Part shown: in pieces, positions 21,833-30,411 of the stretch | Position numbering within the stretch: position 1 is the stretch's first letter | Layout: the number at the start of each line of letters is the position of its first letter | Virus record (IMG/VR): IMGVR_UViG_3300022919_000002 | Location: 1-40,370 of that record | Reading direction: 5' to 3' (one strand) | DNA: 40,370 bases | Source: a virus | Notes under the pieces: model-generated | Told to the model about the DNA's origin: nothing | Database searches by the model: none | The model's input: the letters and a program-made list of their open reading frames with translations, nothing else | Program-made: the position numbers and the translations under genes

Positions 21833-22266
21833 TGAAAAGACTTGTATTAATGGCATTCTTGTGCCTGAGCGTCGTACTAGGTGCGAACGCTCAAACGAGT
21901 ATCGTTCAATCATTGCTGTCTGATGCCCCTTCCGGTAAAAAGGTTCTTGACACGATCACCAACGCGGGTACTGTTACCATGACTTCAGCAATTGTAAAAG
22001 CTGCGCCAAATAGTTCAACTATTAGCGTTTCTTATACTAAGTTGACAGGAACGGTTGCGGGTGTTGCTACCTTACAGGGGAGTAATAACCTGACTAAGTG
22101 GTATACTGCTTCATCTACTACATACACGATTACAGATGTAGCTGATCAGGGTACAAGCTGGGTATTGACAGGCAAACCCTGGCTATACTTTAGGGTTAAC
22201 ACGGTCGGGAGTGGTACAAGCACGTACACGGTAAACAATGGATTAGTCATGACTGTCAATCCGTAA
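21832..22266 (+). CDS. Signal-peptide-bearing protein in the head module
   Basis: A 144-residue protein. Residues 1-21 form a textbook Sec signal peptide: MKR, hydrophobic LVLMAFLCLSVVLG, then ANA|Q. The mature part is rich in Ser and Thr and in beta strands (TISVSYTKLTGTVAGVATLQ, WLYFRVNTVGSGTSTYTV), like a small Ig-like or decoration domain. It stands between the capsid and head-tail connector genes, coupled to the gene before by TAATG. A virion protein should stay in the cytoplasm, so the export signal is odd; it may instead be a surface protein made with the late genes. Confidence 0.8.
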   Translation: MKRLVLMAFLCLSVVLGANAQTSIVQSLLSDAPSGKKVLDTITNAGTVTMTSAIVKAAPNSSTISVSYTKLTGTVAGVATLQGSNNLTKWYTASSTTYTITDVADQGTSWVLTGKPWLYFRVNTVGSGTSTYTVNNGLVMTVNP

Positions 22267-22268
22267 TA

Positions 22269-22787
22269 ATGCCTCTAATCAATTCAACCGTATTCATTGG
22301 TGAAATATCCATTGCTAACCGAGATCAGCCGGCGGTGCAATCGGCTATTGCTATTTTTATAGCGAAATATGAGCCGAAGTTCCTCAAACAGTTGATGGGT
22401 GAAACAATGTATGCTGATTATCTTTTAGGTATTGACGAAGACCCGATTCCCGAAAAGTGGATTGTTTTACAAGACCTATGCAAGCCCGCACTAGCTTCTT
22501 ACGTGTACTATTGGTACATACGTGATCAAGTTAGCCAAACGGTAGGCATGGGACAAGTAAAACCCGCCGGAGAGAACGGAACTATTGTAACGCCTGCTTA
22601 TAAGATGGTCAGAGCATGGAATGAAATGGTTGATGAAGTGCATGAAATTGCAAGGTATATCCACAATCACCCCGAAGATTACGGCACGTATTACGCGTAC
22701 TGGAATTACTGGGGATGGTGGGGCAATACTTACTATTGCAGATACAGGGCAGAGATATTTTACCCTATTAATACCATGAACATATGA
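22269..22787 (+). CDS. Head-tail connector-like protein
   Basis: A 172-residue protein. The middle (ALASYVYYWYIRDQVSQTVG, about 75-94) and KMVRAWNEMVDE (about 112-123) are typical of the connector-type protein found after the capsid genes of Bacteroidota phages. The C-terminus is rich in Tyr and Trp (YWNYWGWWGNTYY). It probably closes the portal ring; role by position and pattern. Confidence 0.65.
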   Translation: MPLINSTVFIGEISIANRDQPAVQSAIAIFIAKYEPKFLKQLMGETMYADYLLGIDEDPIPEKWIVLQDLCKPALASYVYYWYIRDQVSQTVGMGQVKPAGENGTIVTPAYKMVRAWNEMVDEVHEIARYIHNHPEDYGTYYAYWNYWGWWGNTYYCRYRAEIFYPINTMNI

Positions 22788-23341
22788 CACCTGTATTTGT
22801 AGCTGATATTATGCGGGATCTGGTTAGTAGAGTTTCGGCTAAGCTAACGGCAAAGTTAACCGCATTTGACCCTATGATTACAGGTGTTCATTTTGATCAC
22901 GGCCACCCGATAGAGATAATTGAGACGCTGAAACAAAAGGATGCAAGCGGGACTAATTTAGTCTTTGATAAGTACCCTTTAGTGGCTTTGTTTCATGACT
23001 TTCCAGAGGTGTACAATTCAGAGCCAGGTTTTCAAGGACAGGTAACACTTCACTTGATAATTGCCCGTTTGACCTTGCCGACTTATAAAGCCGATCAACG
23101 TTACGATCTAAACTTTAAGCCGGTGTTATATCCGATTTACGCGGAGTTCATGAAGCAGATTGTACACAGTAAATATTTTACAGGTGCGCAAAGTGTTAAT
23201 CAACTAAGCCATACTAAGATTGACAGGTTATACTGGGGGCGCGAAGGATTGTACAAAAATGAGGGTAACATATTCAATGACTGGATTGATTGCATCGAGA
23301 TTAGAGATTTACAACTAAAATTAAATTTAAACAATTGCTAA
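22784..23341 (+). CDS. Head-tail joining or tail completion protein
   Basis: A 185-residue protein coupled to the gene before (ATGA). The part GVHFDHGHPIEIIETLKQ then FDKYPLVALFHDFPEV is like tail terminator or completion proteins (the group that precedes the tail tube gene). Position supports this; the exact type is uncertain. Confidence 0.6.
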   Translation: MTPVFVADIMRDLVSRVSAKLTAKLTAFDPMITGVHFDHGHPIEIIETLKQKDASGTNLVFDKYPLVALFHDFPEVYNSEPGFQGQVTLHLIIARLTLPTYKADQRYDLNFKPVLYPIYAEFMKQIVHSKYFTGAQSVNQLSHTKIDRLYWGREGLYKNEGNIFNDWIDCIEIRDLQLKLNLNNC

Positions 23342-23352
23342 AATATTAAGCT

Positions 23353-24285
23353 ATGCCACTAAATAAAATTATTTGCTTGCAAGCGGGAGGCAATACAGGA
23401 ACAGGTCAATGCGTACTTACTTTAGGGGGTATCGTTGGCGGATTCTTAGTTAATAGCTCATTTGCATTGACAGCAAACGACATGCTGACAGATACGGCCT
23501 TATTAGCCGCTCTGAATACTGCTCGTTTAGCACCAAAGACCGGGAGGATATATCCTTTGCCGGCAATCGTTACACCTACTGATAATTCAGAGGATAACGT
23601 AGAACAAACATTCGGATACGGCGGTATTGCTACTGTACGTGAAGGGAAATACAATTGGATGTTTCAATATGTTGAGGGCGGTATCTGCGTGTCAAACGCG
23701 TTACGTAAATTCAACTCACAGAAAAATTCAATCATTTTCTTTGATCAGTACGGTACTTTGTTCGGTCAGAAAGTAGGCACTACATTAAAGGGTATTCCCC
23801 TTGAAATGTTCTGGGCTGATAAATGGAGAATGAATACCGGATCTGAAGTTATGGCAACTTCTTTCCGCGTTGTATTTGATCCTAAGTACGCTAATGACAT
23901 GATCGGGTTTATAAAAACTTCGGACATTGATTTAGCTTCAGTAAAAGGATTGTACAATGTGGTATTAACTCCAGGTACTCGGGCTGCTGGTGTATTGAAA
24001 GCTACTGCGATCTATGGTTGCGGAGGGGATAACCTTTATGATCTGTATTCTGCTGAGCTTGCCGTTGTTGGTGCATGGGTTGTAACAAATACAACTACAG
24101 GCGCGCTTGTAACAATTTCAAGTGTAGCCGTTGATACGAACATTAAAGGCTGGACAGTTACGGTTGATACTGCTGATCCGGATTACACCGCTACAATCGG
24201 AGGATTAACAATTTCATTAGCTGCACCTGCTGCACTTGCTGTATTAGGCGTAGACGGTTTTGAATCAAACACAATCGTTGAGTAA
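23353..24285 (+). CDS. Major tail (tube) protein
   Basis: A 310-residue protein, the likely tail tube subunit. It is rich in strands and in Gly, Ala and Thr, and lies after the head-joining genes at the usual place. Residues from about 220 to 310 (VVTNTTTGALVTISSVAVDT and on) form a second beta domain of Ig-like style, often found on tube proteins as decoration. The TAA overlaps the next ATG (TAATG). Confidence 0.65.
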   Translation: MPLNKIICLQAGGNTGTGQCVLTLGGIVGGFLVNSSFALTANDMLTDTALLAALNTARLAPKTGRIYPLPAIVTPTDNSEDNVEQTFGYGGIATVREGKYNWMFQYVEGGICVSNALRKFNSQKNSIIFFDQYGTLFGQKVGTTLKGIPLEMFWADKWRMNTGSEVMATSFRVVFDPKYANDMIGFIKTSDIDLASVKGLYNVVLTPGTRAAGVLKATAIYGCGGDNLYDLYSAELAVVGAWVVTNTTTGALVTISSVAVDTNIKGWTVTVDTADPDYTATIGGLTISLAAPAALAVLGVDGFESNTIVE

Positions 24286-24440
24286 TGAAAAAGCCAAAGA
24301 CTGTAGATATTAACAAAGAGTGGGCTAAGAAGACAGGCAGAGAGAAAGTTATCACTGCCTTAAAAGATGCACACCCTGGCGTTGATATAGGGGCTGAGTA
24401 CGATAAGATCGTGCCGCCTAAAGAGAAGAAGGAAAGTTAA
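24285..24440 (+). CDS. Small charged protein after the tail tube gene
   Basis: A 51-residue, lysine-rich protein (KTVDINKEWAKKTGREKVIT) coupled by TAATG to the tube gene and ending just before a strong terminator. Function unknown; a tail assembly part is possible. Confidence 0.6.
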   Translation: MKKPKTVDINKEWAKKTGREKVITALKDAHPGVDIGAEYDKIVPPKEKKES

Positions 24441-24443
24441 AGT

Positions 24444-24469
24444 AAACCCCGTTAGAAATAGCGGGGTTT
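24444..24469. terminator. Bidirectional terminator between late and leftward genes
   Basis: AAACCCCG (24444-24451) pairs with CGGGGTTT (24462-24469) around a 10-base loop. It stands between the converging genes ending at 24440 and 24475, and the A and T ends serve both strands. Confidence 0.75.
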
Positions 24470-24474
24470 GTTGT

Positions 24475-24768
24475 TTAAAGAGATCTTCGTTTCTCCATGT
24501 ATTCATCCATTCTTTGCTGAAACCCGCTCTTTTGCTTAGGCATACCTATTCTTTCCTTAAGGTTTTTTAAGCGTCTTTTATCTTGATAGTGCGATACGAC
24601 TAAAGCCGAGATAATAATTAAGATAGCCACGATAAAATGCCCCCACATTGGCGCAGTTACCCACCACCAAGACCAATCAATAACTTTGCATAGCTTCAAG
24701 GTTATTAGCACAATTGTTAGAAGTCCGGTAAATCCAATACCAGAACTTGATGAATTTTCTTTTGACAT
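24475..24768 (-). CDS. Small membrane protein
   Basis: A 97-residue protein with two membrane segments: TGLLTIVLITLKLCKVIDWS (14-33), then WGHFIVAILIIISALVV (42-58), and a basic tail (KRRLKNLKERIG). The W-S-W-W-W signature after the first helix is seen in small phage and prophage membrane proteins of unknown role. Last gene of the eight-gene leftward operon. Confidence 0.7.
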   Translation of the reverse strand: MSKENSSSSGIGFTGLLTIVLITLKLCKVIDWSWWWVTAPMWGHFIVAILIIISALVVSHYQDKRRLKNLKERIGMPKQKSGFQQRMDEYMEKRRSL

Positions 24769-24770
24769 AT

Positions 24771-25022
24771 TTATTTAGTTTTTGATTTATAATCCCCGCC
24801 ACTAGGATAATTCATTGGCACTTGTTTTTCAACTTCTTTACGTAACCCCTCCATAAACTCCCCTGCATCCCCAACCATTGCAACCATTGTTACATACTGT
24901 TTCTTTAGCTTCATTTCGCAGTATTCGTTAAGGCTTATCCCTAATTTACGCGCATCTGAAACTAACTGCATTTTTAGTTCGGTATCAAGGCGTAGTTCGG
25001 TGCGTTCTTTTTGGTCTTTCAT
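24771..25022 (-). CDS. Ribbon-helix-helix (Arc/HicB-like) protein
   Basis: An 83-residue protein. RTELRLDTELKMQLVSDARK then LGISLNEYCEMKLKK (7-41) is a strand-helix-helix as in Arc and HicB-type DNA-binding proteins. The rest is an acidic then basic tail. It may regulate its own leftward operon. No HicA-type toxin lies beside it. It is coupled to the gene before by ATGA. Confidence 0.7.
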   Translation of the reverse strand: MKDQKERTELRLDTELKMQLVSDARKLGISLNEYCEMKLKKQYVTMVAMVGDAGEFMEGLRKEVEKQVPMNYPSGGDYKSKTK

Positions 25023-25243
25023 AAAAGTGTCTTAAATATATGTGCAATAAGTTTTGATTGATATTCTACTGAGTGTCCATTGTCTACACCAATTTGAATA
25101 TCATGTGACATTTTTTCAAGCGTATATCCGGTTACTTTAATAACTTCTGTTATAAGTTCTTCTAAATTTTCATCATCCATCCAGTCCTCTCTAAATAAAT
25201 CAGAGAAGATCTGCGTGATTTCATCTTGGTATTTTACGCTCAT
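25019..25243 (-). CDS. Small acidic protein, unknown function
   Basis: A 74-residue acidic helical protein (DLFREDWMDDENLEELITEV). The acidic chain beside a DNA-binding gene resembles an anti-repressor or DNA mimic only in charge; this is a weak hint. Coupled on both sides by ATGA. Confidence 0.65.
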   Translation of the reverse strand: MSVKYQDEITQIFSDLFREDWMDDENLEELITEVIKVTGYTLEKMSHDIQIGVDNGHSVEYQSKLIAHIFKTLL

Positions 25244-25401
25244 CTCCTTTTATTAGTTAAAATTAGTATTGTGTAGGTGAAAATATTGAATACAGCGCAA
25301 ATAAGGCTTGACCATTGCGATGTGAAGGCGAAGAAAGTCGCGCATAACACAGACAGGACTATAAGGGCTTCGCATAGGAATATTAGTTGGTTACGGTTCA
25401 T
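25240..25401 (-). CDS. Small two-helix membrane protein
   Basis: A 53-residue protein from ATG 25401 to TGA 25240, with hydrophobic segments LIFLCEALIVLSVLCATFFA (6-25) and LICAVFNIFTYTILIL (33-48) and a basic end (TNKRR). ATGA overlaps at both ends fix it in the operon. Confidence 0.65.
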   Translation of the reverse strand: MNRNQLIFLCEALIVLSVLCATFFAFTSQWSSLICAVFNIFTYTILILTNKRR

Positions 25402-25598
25402 TTGTACAAGTTGCTTAAAAATTCATGCATTGGAATGTTACATTGAAACTGCATTGTAAATTCAGGTGCTTTATGCAGATTAACGCTGCCATAAAAAGTA
25501 CCGCAGTCGCTTTCCGGTTCTGAACACGATTTAATACACGCCCTTATTCGCGTTCTGGCGTTGGCGTGGTGCTGGAATTGGTGAGGTTTTATTTTCAT
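25398..25598 (-). CDS. Small His- and Cys-containing protein
   Basis: A 66-residue protein with several His and Cys (HQFQHHANARTR, CIKSCSEPESDC). It might bind a metal, but no regular finger is seen. Coupled on both sides by ATGA. Confidence 0.55.
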   Translation of the reverse strand: MKIKPHQFQHHANARTRIRACIKSCSEPESDCGTFYGSVNLHKAPEFTMQFQCNIPMHEFLSNLYK

Positions 25599-25864
25599 GG
25601 CTGATCTTCGGGGTTAGGGAGGTTGTGATTGTAAGGATTGTGTACATCTATCAAGTAATAACGAATATTTTCATTCAGTCCCTGCGCCGGTCTTAGTATC
25701 TGCTTCCCTTCGTAAACCTGTCCCATTATTGAATATATCGCTCCAGATGTATCTCCCGCCTGAACAATCTCAACTTTCTCGCAGACGCTCAGTAATTCCT
25801 TATAAACCGTCACTAACAAATCCCGATACTTGACCGGAGTTGTGAAAAAGTTGTAGAGGGTCAT
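25595..25864 (-). CDS. Small protein, unknown function
   Basis: An 89-residue protein: a helical N-terminal half (VKYRDLLVTVYKELLSVCEK), then strands and a proline-rich end (NPYNHNLPNPEDQP). No family recognised. Coupled to both neighbours by ATGA. Confidence 0.65.
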   Translation of the reverse strand: MTLYNFFTTPVKYRDLLVTVYKELLSVCEKVEIVQAGDTSGAIYSIMGQVYEGKQILRPAQGLNENIRYYLIDVHNPYNHNLPNPEDQP

Positions 25865-26052
25865 GATAGCTTATTTATGAAATTCCTAATTGGATTCTGC
25901 GCATATATGACCAATGGCATTAAAAGTAATTCTAAAAGACATAGCCATAGTCCAATTTCGCCCATGCTTGCAGCGATAAAAGGGAATACCATAAATCCTA
26001 TCAGAACTATAATGTTCATGAATACAAGATACATTGCGAGTAGTTTTTTCAT
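25861..26052 (-). CDS. Small two-helix membrane protein
   Basis: A 63-residue protein with hydrophobic segments at 3-29 and 33-51 and a basic end (IRNFINKLS). It is one of three such proteins in this operon. Confidence 0.65.
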   Translation of the reverse strand: MKKLLAMYLVFMNIIVLIGFMVFPFIAASMGEIGLWLCLLELLLMPLVIYAQNPIRNFINKLS

Positions 26053-26054
26053 AA

Positions 26055-26432
26055 TTACATTTTATTAGTGCTGTTTGAATCCGGTTGCTTAAATCTATTA
26101 ACGATTTCAGGGACGTTATTTGAAAGACCTATTGCCATATCCTCTTTCGGATAATGATACTTAGTTTCAGATTTAAATACATCTATCTGATACATTGCTT
26201 CTTCCAATGTAGGGAAAGGCGGGAGATAACTACCTGAAATGCCGAGCCTTCGCATATACATAGATTCTTTGCCTTTAGGATCTACCGAAGACCATATAAA
26301 TCCGGCTGAAATTCTTTTCCCATATTGACCTTTTAAAAGGTCGGTAAATGTATCTGCTGTTCTGAATTGTTCAAAATATCCCTGAATGTAAAAGGATTTT
26401 TGATATTCCATTACTCTATACAATTGTTTCAT
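26055..26432 (-). CDS. First gene of the leftward accessory operon, unknown function
   Basis: A 125-residue soluble protein, MKQLYRVMEYQKSFYIQGYF at the start, with a central strand region and a helix (TLEEAMYQIDVFKSETK). No family recognised. It stands two bases before the next gene and about 55 bases from the divergent rightward tail gene. Confidence 0.7.
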   Translation of the reverse strand: MKQLYRVMEYQKSFYIQGYFEQFRTADTFTDLLKGQYGKRISAGFIWSSVDPKGKESMYMRRLGISGSYLPPFPTLEEAMYQIDVFKSETKYHYPKEDMAIGLSNNVPEIVNRFKQPDSNSTNKM

Positions 26433-26437
26433 GACGG

Positions 26438-26467
26438 CAATCTAACGTTATAATTTCATATATCAAA
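26438..26467 (-). promoter_or_regulatory. Candidate promoter of the leftward accessory operon
   Basis: On the minus strand TTTG (26467-26464), 19 bases, TAGATTG (26444-26438), a shortened match to TAnnTTTG. The predicted start is close to ATG 26432. It overlaps the promoter region of the divergent tail gene. Confidence 0.35.
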
Positions 26468-26474
26468 ATTTATT

Positions 26475-26482
26475 TATTTTTA
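26475..26482 (+). promoter_or_regulatory. Candidate -7 element of the second tail operon
   Basis: TATTTTTA followed by CCTC and ATG 26488. The same form (TAnnTTTAC) precedes ATG 32446 and stands at 1582. A -33 TTTG at the right distance is missing (TTTC only). A start here would give a leader of about three bases. Confidence 0.35.
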
Positions 26483-26487
26483 CCTCA

Positions 26488-26925
26488 ATGACGACCATAG
26501 CCGATATGTACCGCCGATTCAAGTCTATTAACCTTAGACAGCAAGTCCCGATCTTAATTGAACAGGATGCAGACACGGTTACGGACTTAAATAAAGAGCA
26601 GTTATACGAGCGCAGTGTAGATAAAAACGGTGCGCCTTTAAGATTGTACGGCTCTGTAGGTTATTCATTGGATAAGAACAGAATTAACCCGCGCCCTGGA
26701 TTTGGTAGACCGGATTTGTACTTAACTGGGGCATTTTACAGGGGTTTCAATATACGGGTAACACGAAACGCATTGACAATAACATCAAGCGATAGTAAAA
26801 CCTCAATGCTAACAAAGAAATACGGTCAGGATATTTTCGGGTTAGATCAGCAGTCCAGAGATAAGTTCCGTCCTCGATTACAGAATAATATTGTGAAATA
26901 CATTAGACTAATTACCAAAGTATGA
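26488..26925 (+). CDS. Tail completion-like protein
   Basis: A 145-residue basic protein. RPDLYLTGAFYRGFNIRVTR (about 74-93), then LTITSSDSKTSMLTKKYG, is the pattern of phage virion morphogenesis and minor tail proteins (a plug-like helix and strands). It is the first gene after the leftward operon and is coupled to the next by ATGA. Confidence 0.6.
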   Translation: MTTIADMYRRFKSINLRQQVPILIEQDADTVTDLNKEQLYERSVDKNGAPLRLYGSVGYSLDKNRINPRPGFGRPDLYLTGAFYRGFNIRVTRNALTITSSDSKTSMLTKKYGQDIFGLDQQSRDKFRPRLQNNIVKYIRLITKV

Positions 26926-27536
26926 GATTCGGGACGGTTTACGATTCATGTCATGATTTGCCATTGCGTAACTTCATTAAGGTTATGGTGTCTGGGAATA
27001 ATAAACACCTGCTCAAAACAGGCTACGCCACACCAAAAACGCTTCAAAAGGCTTGGGATAAGATCACAGAGCAGTACATGGAACTAGCTGGAGATAAAGC
27101 GCAGGCAGCCGTCTTGTCAATAGTGAAAGAAGTTAGTCAATTAAAAAACAAGCTATTCATTATTCAATCTATCATTGATGAAATGGCAAAATATCCTAGC
27201 GGTGATTTAGCCAATATGCTTCGTTCTATGGGATTCAATTATAAGTTTGACCCTGCTAATCCGGAATTGTATTTAGATGACCTAAAACGGGTTGTTTCTA
27301 CCTCTAAAACGATGCTTATGCGAATTAAAGAGCGTAAAAAGTCATTGGAGGGCATGAAGGGTGACGAAACTAAAGTAACCGAGGCCGATTATGACAGGTA
27401 TATAGCTGATCTAAGCAAGTTTCAGGGGCACTATATTGACCCTGGACACAGTACAGTTGCATATTTTATCGCGGTAGTTAACGGATATAAGAAGGAAATC
27501 GAAATACAAAAGCAAAATGGCAGACAGAATAGATGA
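26922..27536 (+). CDS. Protein upstream of the tape measure, possible tail assembly chaperone
   Basis: A 204-residue, mostly helical, basic protein. It stands where tail assembly chaperones are coded, directly before the tape measure gene, which it overlaps by 20 bases. The sequence shows no recognised chaperone motif. An in-phase heptamer A AAA AAC lies at 27143, but a -1 shift there meets a stop after about ten codons. Confidence 0.6.
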   Translation: MRFGTVYDSCHDLPLRNFIKVMVSGNNKHLLKTGYATPKTLQKAWDKITEQYMELAGDKAQAAVLSIVKEVSQLKNKLFIIQSIIDEMAKYPSGDLANMLRSMGFNYKFDPANPELYLDDLKRVVSTSKTMLMRIKERKKSLEGMKGDETKVTEADYDRYIADLSKFQGHYIDPGHSTVAYFIAVVNGYKKEIEIQKQNGRQNR

Positions 27537-30411
27537 GATAGTTGGCGAAAAGGCGTTTCAACAGTTTGACCTTTTACTGGACAAATTGGATTCGTCACGG
27601 AGTAAGTTTGCCGAAAACATTAAGGCTGCCCTGCAATTAAACACCGCAATCGGTGGCGCAAAGTCGTTTAAAGACTATGCCAAAACGGTAGAAGATGCTG
27701 AAAAGAAGCTCATTCAGTTACGTAACGAGCAGATTAAGTTAGAAAAGTCTGAATTACAGCTACAGCAGAAACGGGATCAGATTACGGCTAGGCAATTATC
27801 TAACGATCAGAAGTCGTCTAAGTCTATCACGGAGCAGTCGAGGCTTTATGTTCAACTAAGCAAAACGCTTGAAAAACTACGGGCAGATGCTCAGGACGTA
27901 GGCGCGAGATTTGGCGAAAATTCAGTGCAATTCCAGAAAGCTGGTGAGCGTGTACGTGCATTAGATACCCGATTAAAATCTATTGATCAGCAATTAGGTA
28001 AATCACAACGATTTGTAGGGGAATACGAACGGGCTGGTACTACGGGGTTCAATCGTATTGGTAACTCCATTAATCAATTAACAAGGGAATTGCCGGCATT
28101 TACATTCTCAATACAGACTGGATTTTTAGCGTTGTCGAATAACTTGCCGATATTCTTTGATGAGATCCAAAGGATTAAGCAAGAAGTTATTGAATTAAGA
28201 AAAGAAGGTAAAGAAGTTCCAGGTGTTTTAAAGCAAATAACATCTGGATTCTTTTCATGGATGACGGTGTTGTCAATCTCTATTACATTAGCCACAATAT
28301 TTGCCAAAGAAATAGGTGCGTTTGTTAAGGCATTATTTAGCGGTAAAGAGGCACTGGATAAATTTGCCATAAGTCAAAAAGCAGTAGCGGACGGGTTAAG
28401 CGATTCAAGTTATGCAACCGCAATCAAAAACGTTACCGAATTAAAGAATAATATCCAATTAGCAAAAGAGGGTTTTATTTCTAAAGAAGGTGTTTTAAAA
28501 CAGTATAACGATACAATCGGCAAGACTACAGGGCAGGTAAAAACACTTGACGAAGCGGAAAAGGCAATAAATAAGAATGCGCCTGCATATATTCGTTTTA
28601 CTTTCTTAAAGGCAGTAGCCACAGTTGCAGCACAGCAAGCAGCAGAAAAAGCGGTAGAGATTGCTAAAGAGCAGGCAAAAGCGGATAAAGAATATCTAAC
28701 CGGATTCGAAGCGTTTGTTTCTAAACTGCCGACTTTAGGCAAAAAATACCTTGACGTTAACGAAGATATTAACCGTATTGGGAATAAACGGAGGGACGAA
28801 AATATAAAAGGACAGCAGCAGGAAAAAGACACATTATTAAAAATAGAGGAAGATTACAACCGTCAAGCCGCCGAATTAGGACTAAAGGCCGGATTTGATT
28901 TCTTTGGTGGCACTGGCGATCCTAAAACCGATACCAGATTAAGGGATGCACTCGAATTAAACCGCGCACTTCTTGAAATATCTAAAGACCGATCAGAGGC
29001 TATTTATAGTGACGAAACAAGATCAATGCAGGACAGGTTGGCAGCCTTAGAGGTGTTTAATAAAGCATCAAGAGATTTGATTAATAACGATGTGCGTTTG
29101 CAATTAACAGCCGAAGATTTAACAGCCGATAAGAAAAAAGCTATTCGGGTACGTGCCGAAGCTGATATTTTAAAGATTTCTACAGATTCAAGAAACAAAG
29201 AGTTCCAAATCCGCAAAGATGCAAACGACAAAGAAGTAGCAGAAAATGAGCGGCTATTTAACGATCAAATAGCAAAAGCAAAACAAGCCGATAAAACTCT
29301 GTTAGATCAAATGTCTTTAGCTGTCGAGCAAAGGCAGGCATTATTAAGCGAAGGCGCAGAACGCGAGCTATTGGCATTGGCTAAGTCTTATGCAGATGGT
29401 GAAATAACAGCCGAACAGTACGCGCAAAAACGTGTCGAAATCCAACGTAAGTTAAACGCCGATTTGATTAACGAGGAAGTTAGAAATATAGAGGTTCTTA
29501 TTGCCTTGCAGAAAGCGGCTGGTAAAGATACGGCCGACAATGAAAAGAAGTTATCGGAATTAAAACAGCGACTTTCAAAGGATACTACTGATGCGCAAAT
29601 TACCGATCTCGAAAAACTTGCCGAACGTGAAAAAGAGCTAATCGACAAACGTAAAGAGATCGCGCAGGAGTTTGGTAATTTCGCTATTGCTATCGTTCAG
29701 GCTCAATTTCAAGAATCAGAAAATCAGCTAAAGGTCGAAGGCGAACAAATCGACATCAAGAAAGCGCGGGATATTGATGCAATAGAACGCTCATTGGCTA
29801 GCGAAGAGGATAAGGCCAATAAGATTGCAATCATAAACGCAAAAGCTCAATCTCAAAAGGAGGCTATAGATCGCAGGCAAAGGCAATTAGATTTAGACCG
29901 CGCACGTTTCGAAAAAGCGGCTGGCATAGCAAGAATCATAGTAGATACGGCTTCAGCGGTTGCGCAGGCTTTACCTAACATTCCTTTATCGGTATTAGTT
30001 GGTGCGCTTGGTGCTGCTCAATTAGCTACAGCAATAGCAACACCGTTGCCTAAGTTCGAAGATGGTGGTATCATGCCATACACCGGATTAGCTGAATACG
30101 GACACGGAACGGAATTAAGAATAGATCCGGACGGTAAAGCATCATTAACTTCAAGCACTCCGGAGCAGGGGATCGTTAAAAAGGGTACTGAGTTTATTTC
30201 GAATAAAGTTTTAATGTCTATGTTTGCCAGACCTTCGCAGGGTAATTTTACAGGCGCGGAACAAACGTCATGGGCTGATTTGATCGAAGCGCAAAAGAAA
30301 ACATCTAAAGATGTTGTAAGCGCGGTATTATCATTGAAACAGGGCAAGCAACGGGGCGTAGGTTACTACAATACTGTAAAAGGGCAACAATACTACCAAA
30401 GGAATAATTAA
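27517..30411 (+). CDS. Tail tape measure protein
   Basis: A 964-residue protein. Long coiled coils cover about 10-150 and 480-820 (for example KKLIQLRNEQIKLEKSELQL). A hydrophobic region lies at about 243-272 (FFSWMTVLSISITLATIFAK), and a second at about 810-850 (NIPLSVLVGALGAAQLATAI). PLPKFEDGGIM follows, a common motif near the end of tape measures. Its length sets the tail length; at about 0.15 nm per residue this predicts near 145 nm. It fits a long, non-contractile tail, since no sheath gene is seen. Confidence 0.88.
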   Translation: MADRIDEIVGEKAFQQFDLLLDKLDSSRSKFAENIKAALQLNTAIGGAKSFKDYAKTVEDAEKKLIQLRNEQIKLEKSELQLQQKRDQITARQLSNDQKSSKSITEQSRLYVQLSKTLEKLRADAQDVGARFGENSVQFQKAGERVRALDTRLKSIDQQLGKSQRFVGEYERAGTTGFNRIGNSINQLTRELPAFTFSIQTGFLALSNNLPIFFDEIQRIKQEVIELRKEGKEVPGVLKQITSGFFSWMTVLSISITLATIFAKEIGAFVKALFSGKEALDKFAISQKAVADGLSDSSYATAIKNVTELKNNIQLAKEGFISKEGVLKQYNDTIGKTTGQVKTLDEAEKAINKNAPAYIRFTFLKAVATVAAQQAAEKAVEIAKEQAKADKEYLTGFEAFVSKLPTLGKKYLDVNEDINRIGNKRRDENIKGQQQEKDTLLKIEEDYNRQAAELGLKAGFDFFGGTGDPKTDTRLRDALELNRALLEISKDRSEAIYSDETRSMQDRLAALEVFNKASRDLINNDVRLQLTAEDLTADKKKAIRVRAEADILKISTDSRNKEFQIRKDANDKEVAENERLFNDQIAKAKQADKTLLDQMSLAVEQRQALLSEGAERELLALAKSYADGEITAEQYAQKRVEIQRKLNADLINEEVRNIEVLIALQKAAGKDTADNEKKLSELKQRLSKDTTDAQITDLEKLAEREKELIDKRKEIAQEFGNFAIAIVQAQFQESENQLKVEGEQIDIKKARDIDAIERSLASEEDKANKIAIINAKAQSQKEAIDRRQRQLDLDRARFEKAAGIARIIVDTASAVAQALPNIPLSVLVGALGAAQLATAIATPLPKFEDGGIMPYTGLAEYGHGTELRIDPDGKASLTSSTPEQGIVKKGTEFISNKVLMSMFARPSQGNFTGAEQTSWADLIEAQKKTSKDVVSAVLSLKQGKQRGVGYYNTVKGQQYYQRNN

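Noticed and set aside
25277-25459. 60-codon rightward frame in the leftward cassette
   Set aside because: It overlaps two leftward genes joined by ATGA overlaps at every junction, which are far better supported.
27143-27149. Slippery heptamer A AAA AAC in the gene before the tape measure
   Set aside because: It is in phase for a -1 shift, but the new frame stops after about ten codons and does not give the extended G-T-type chaperone.
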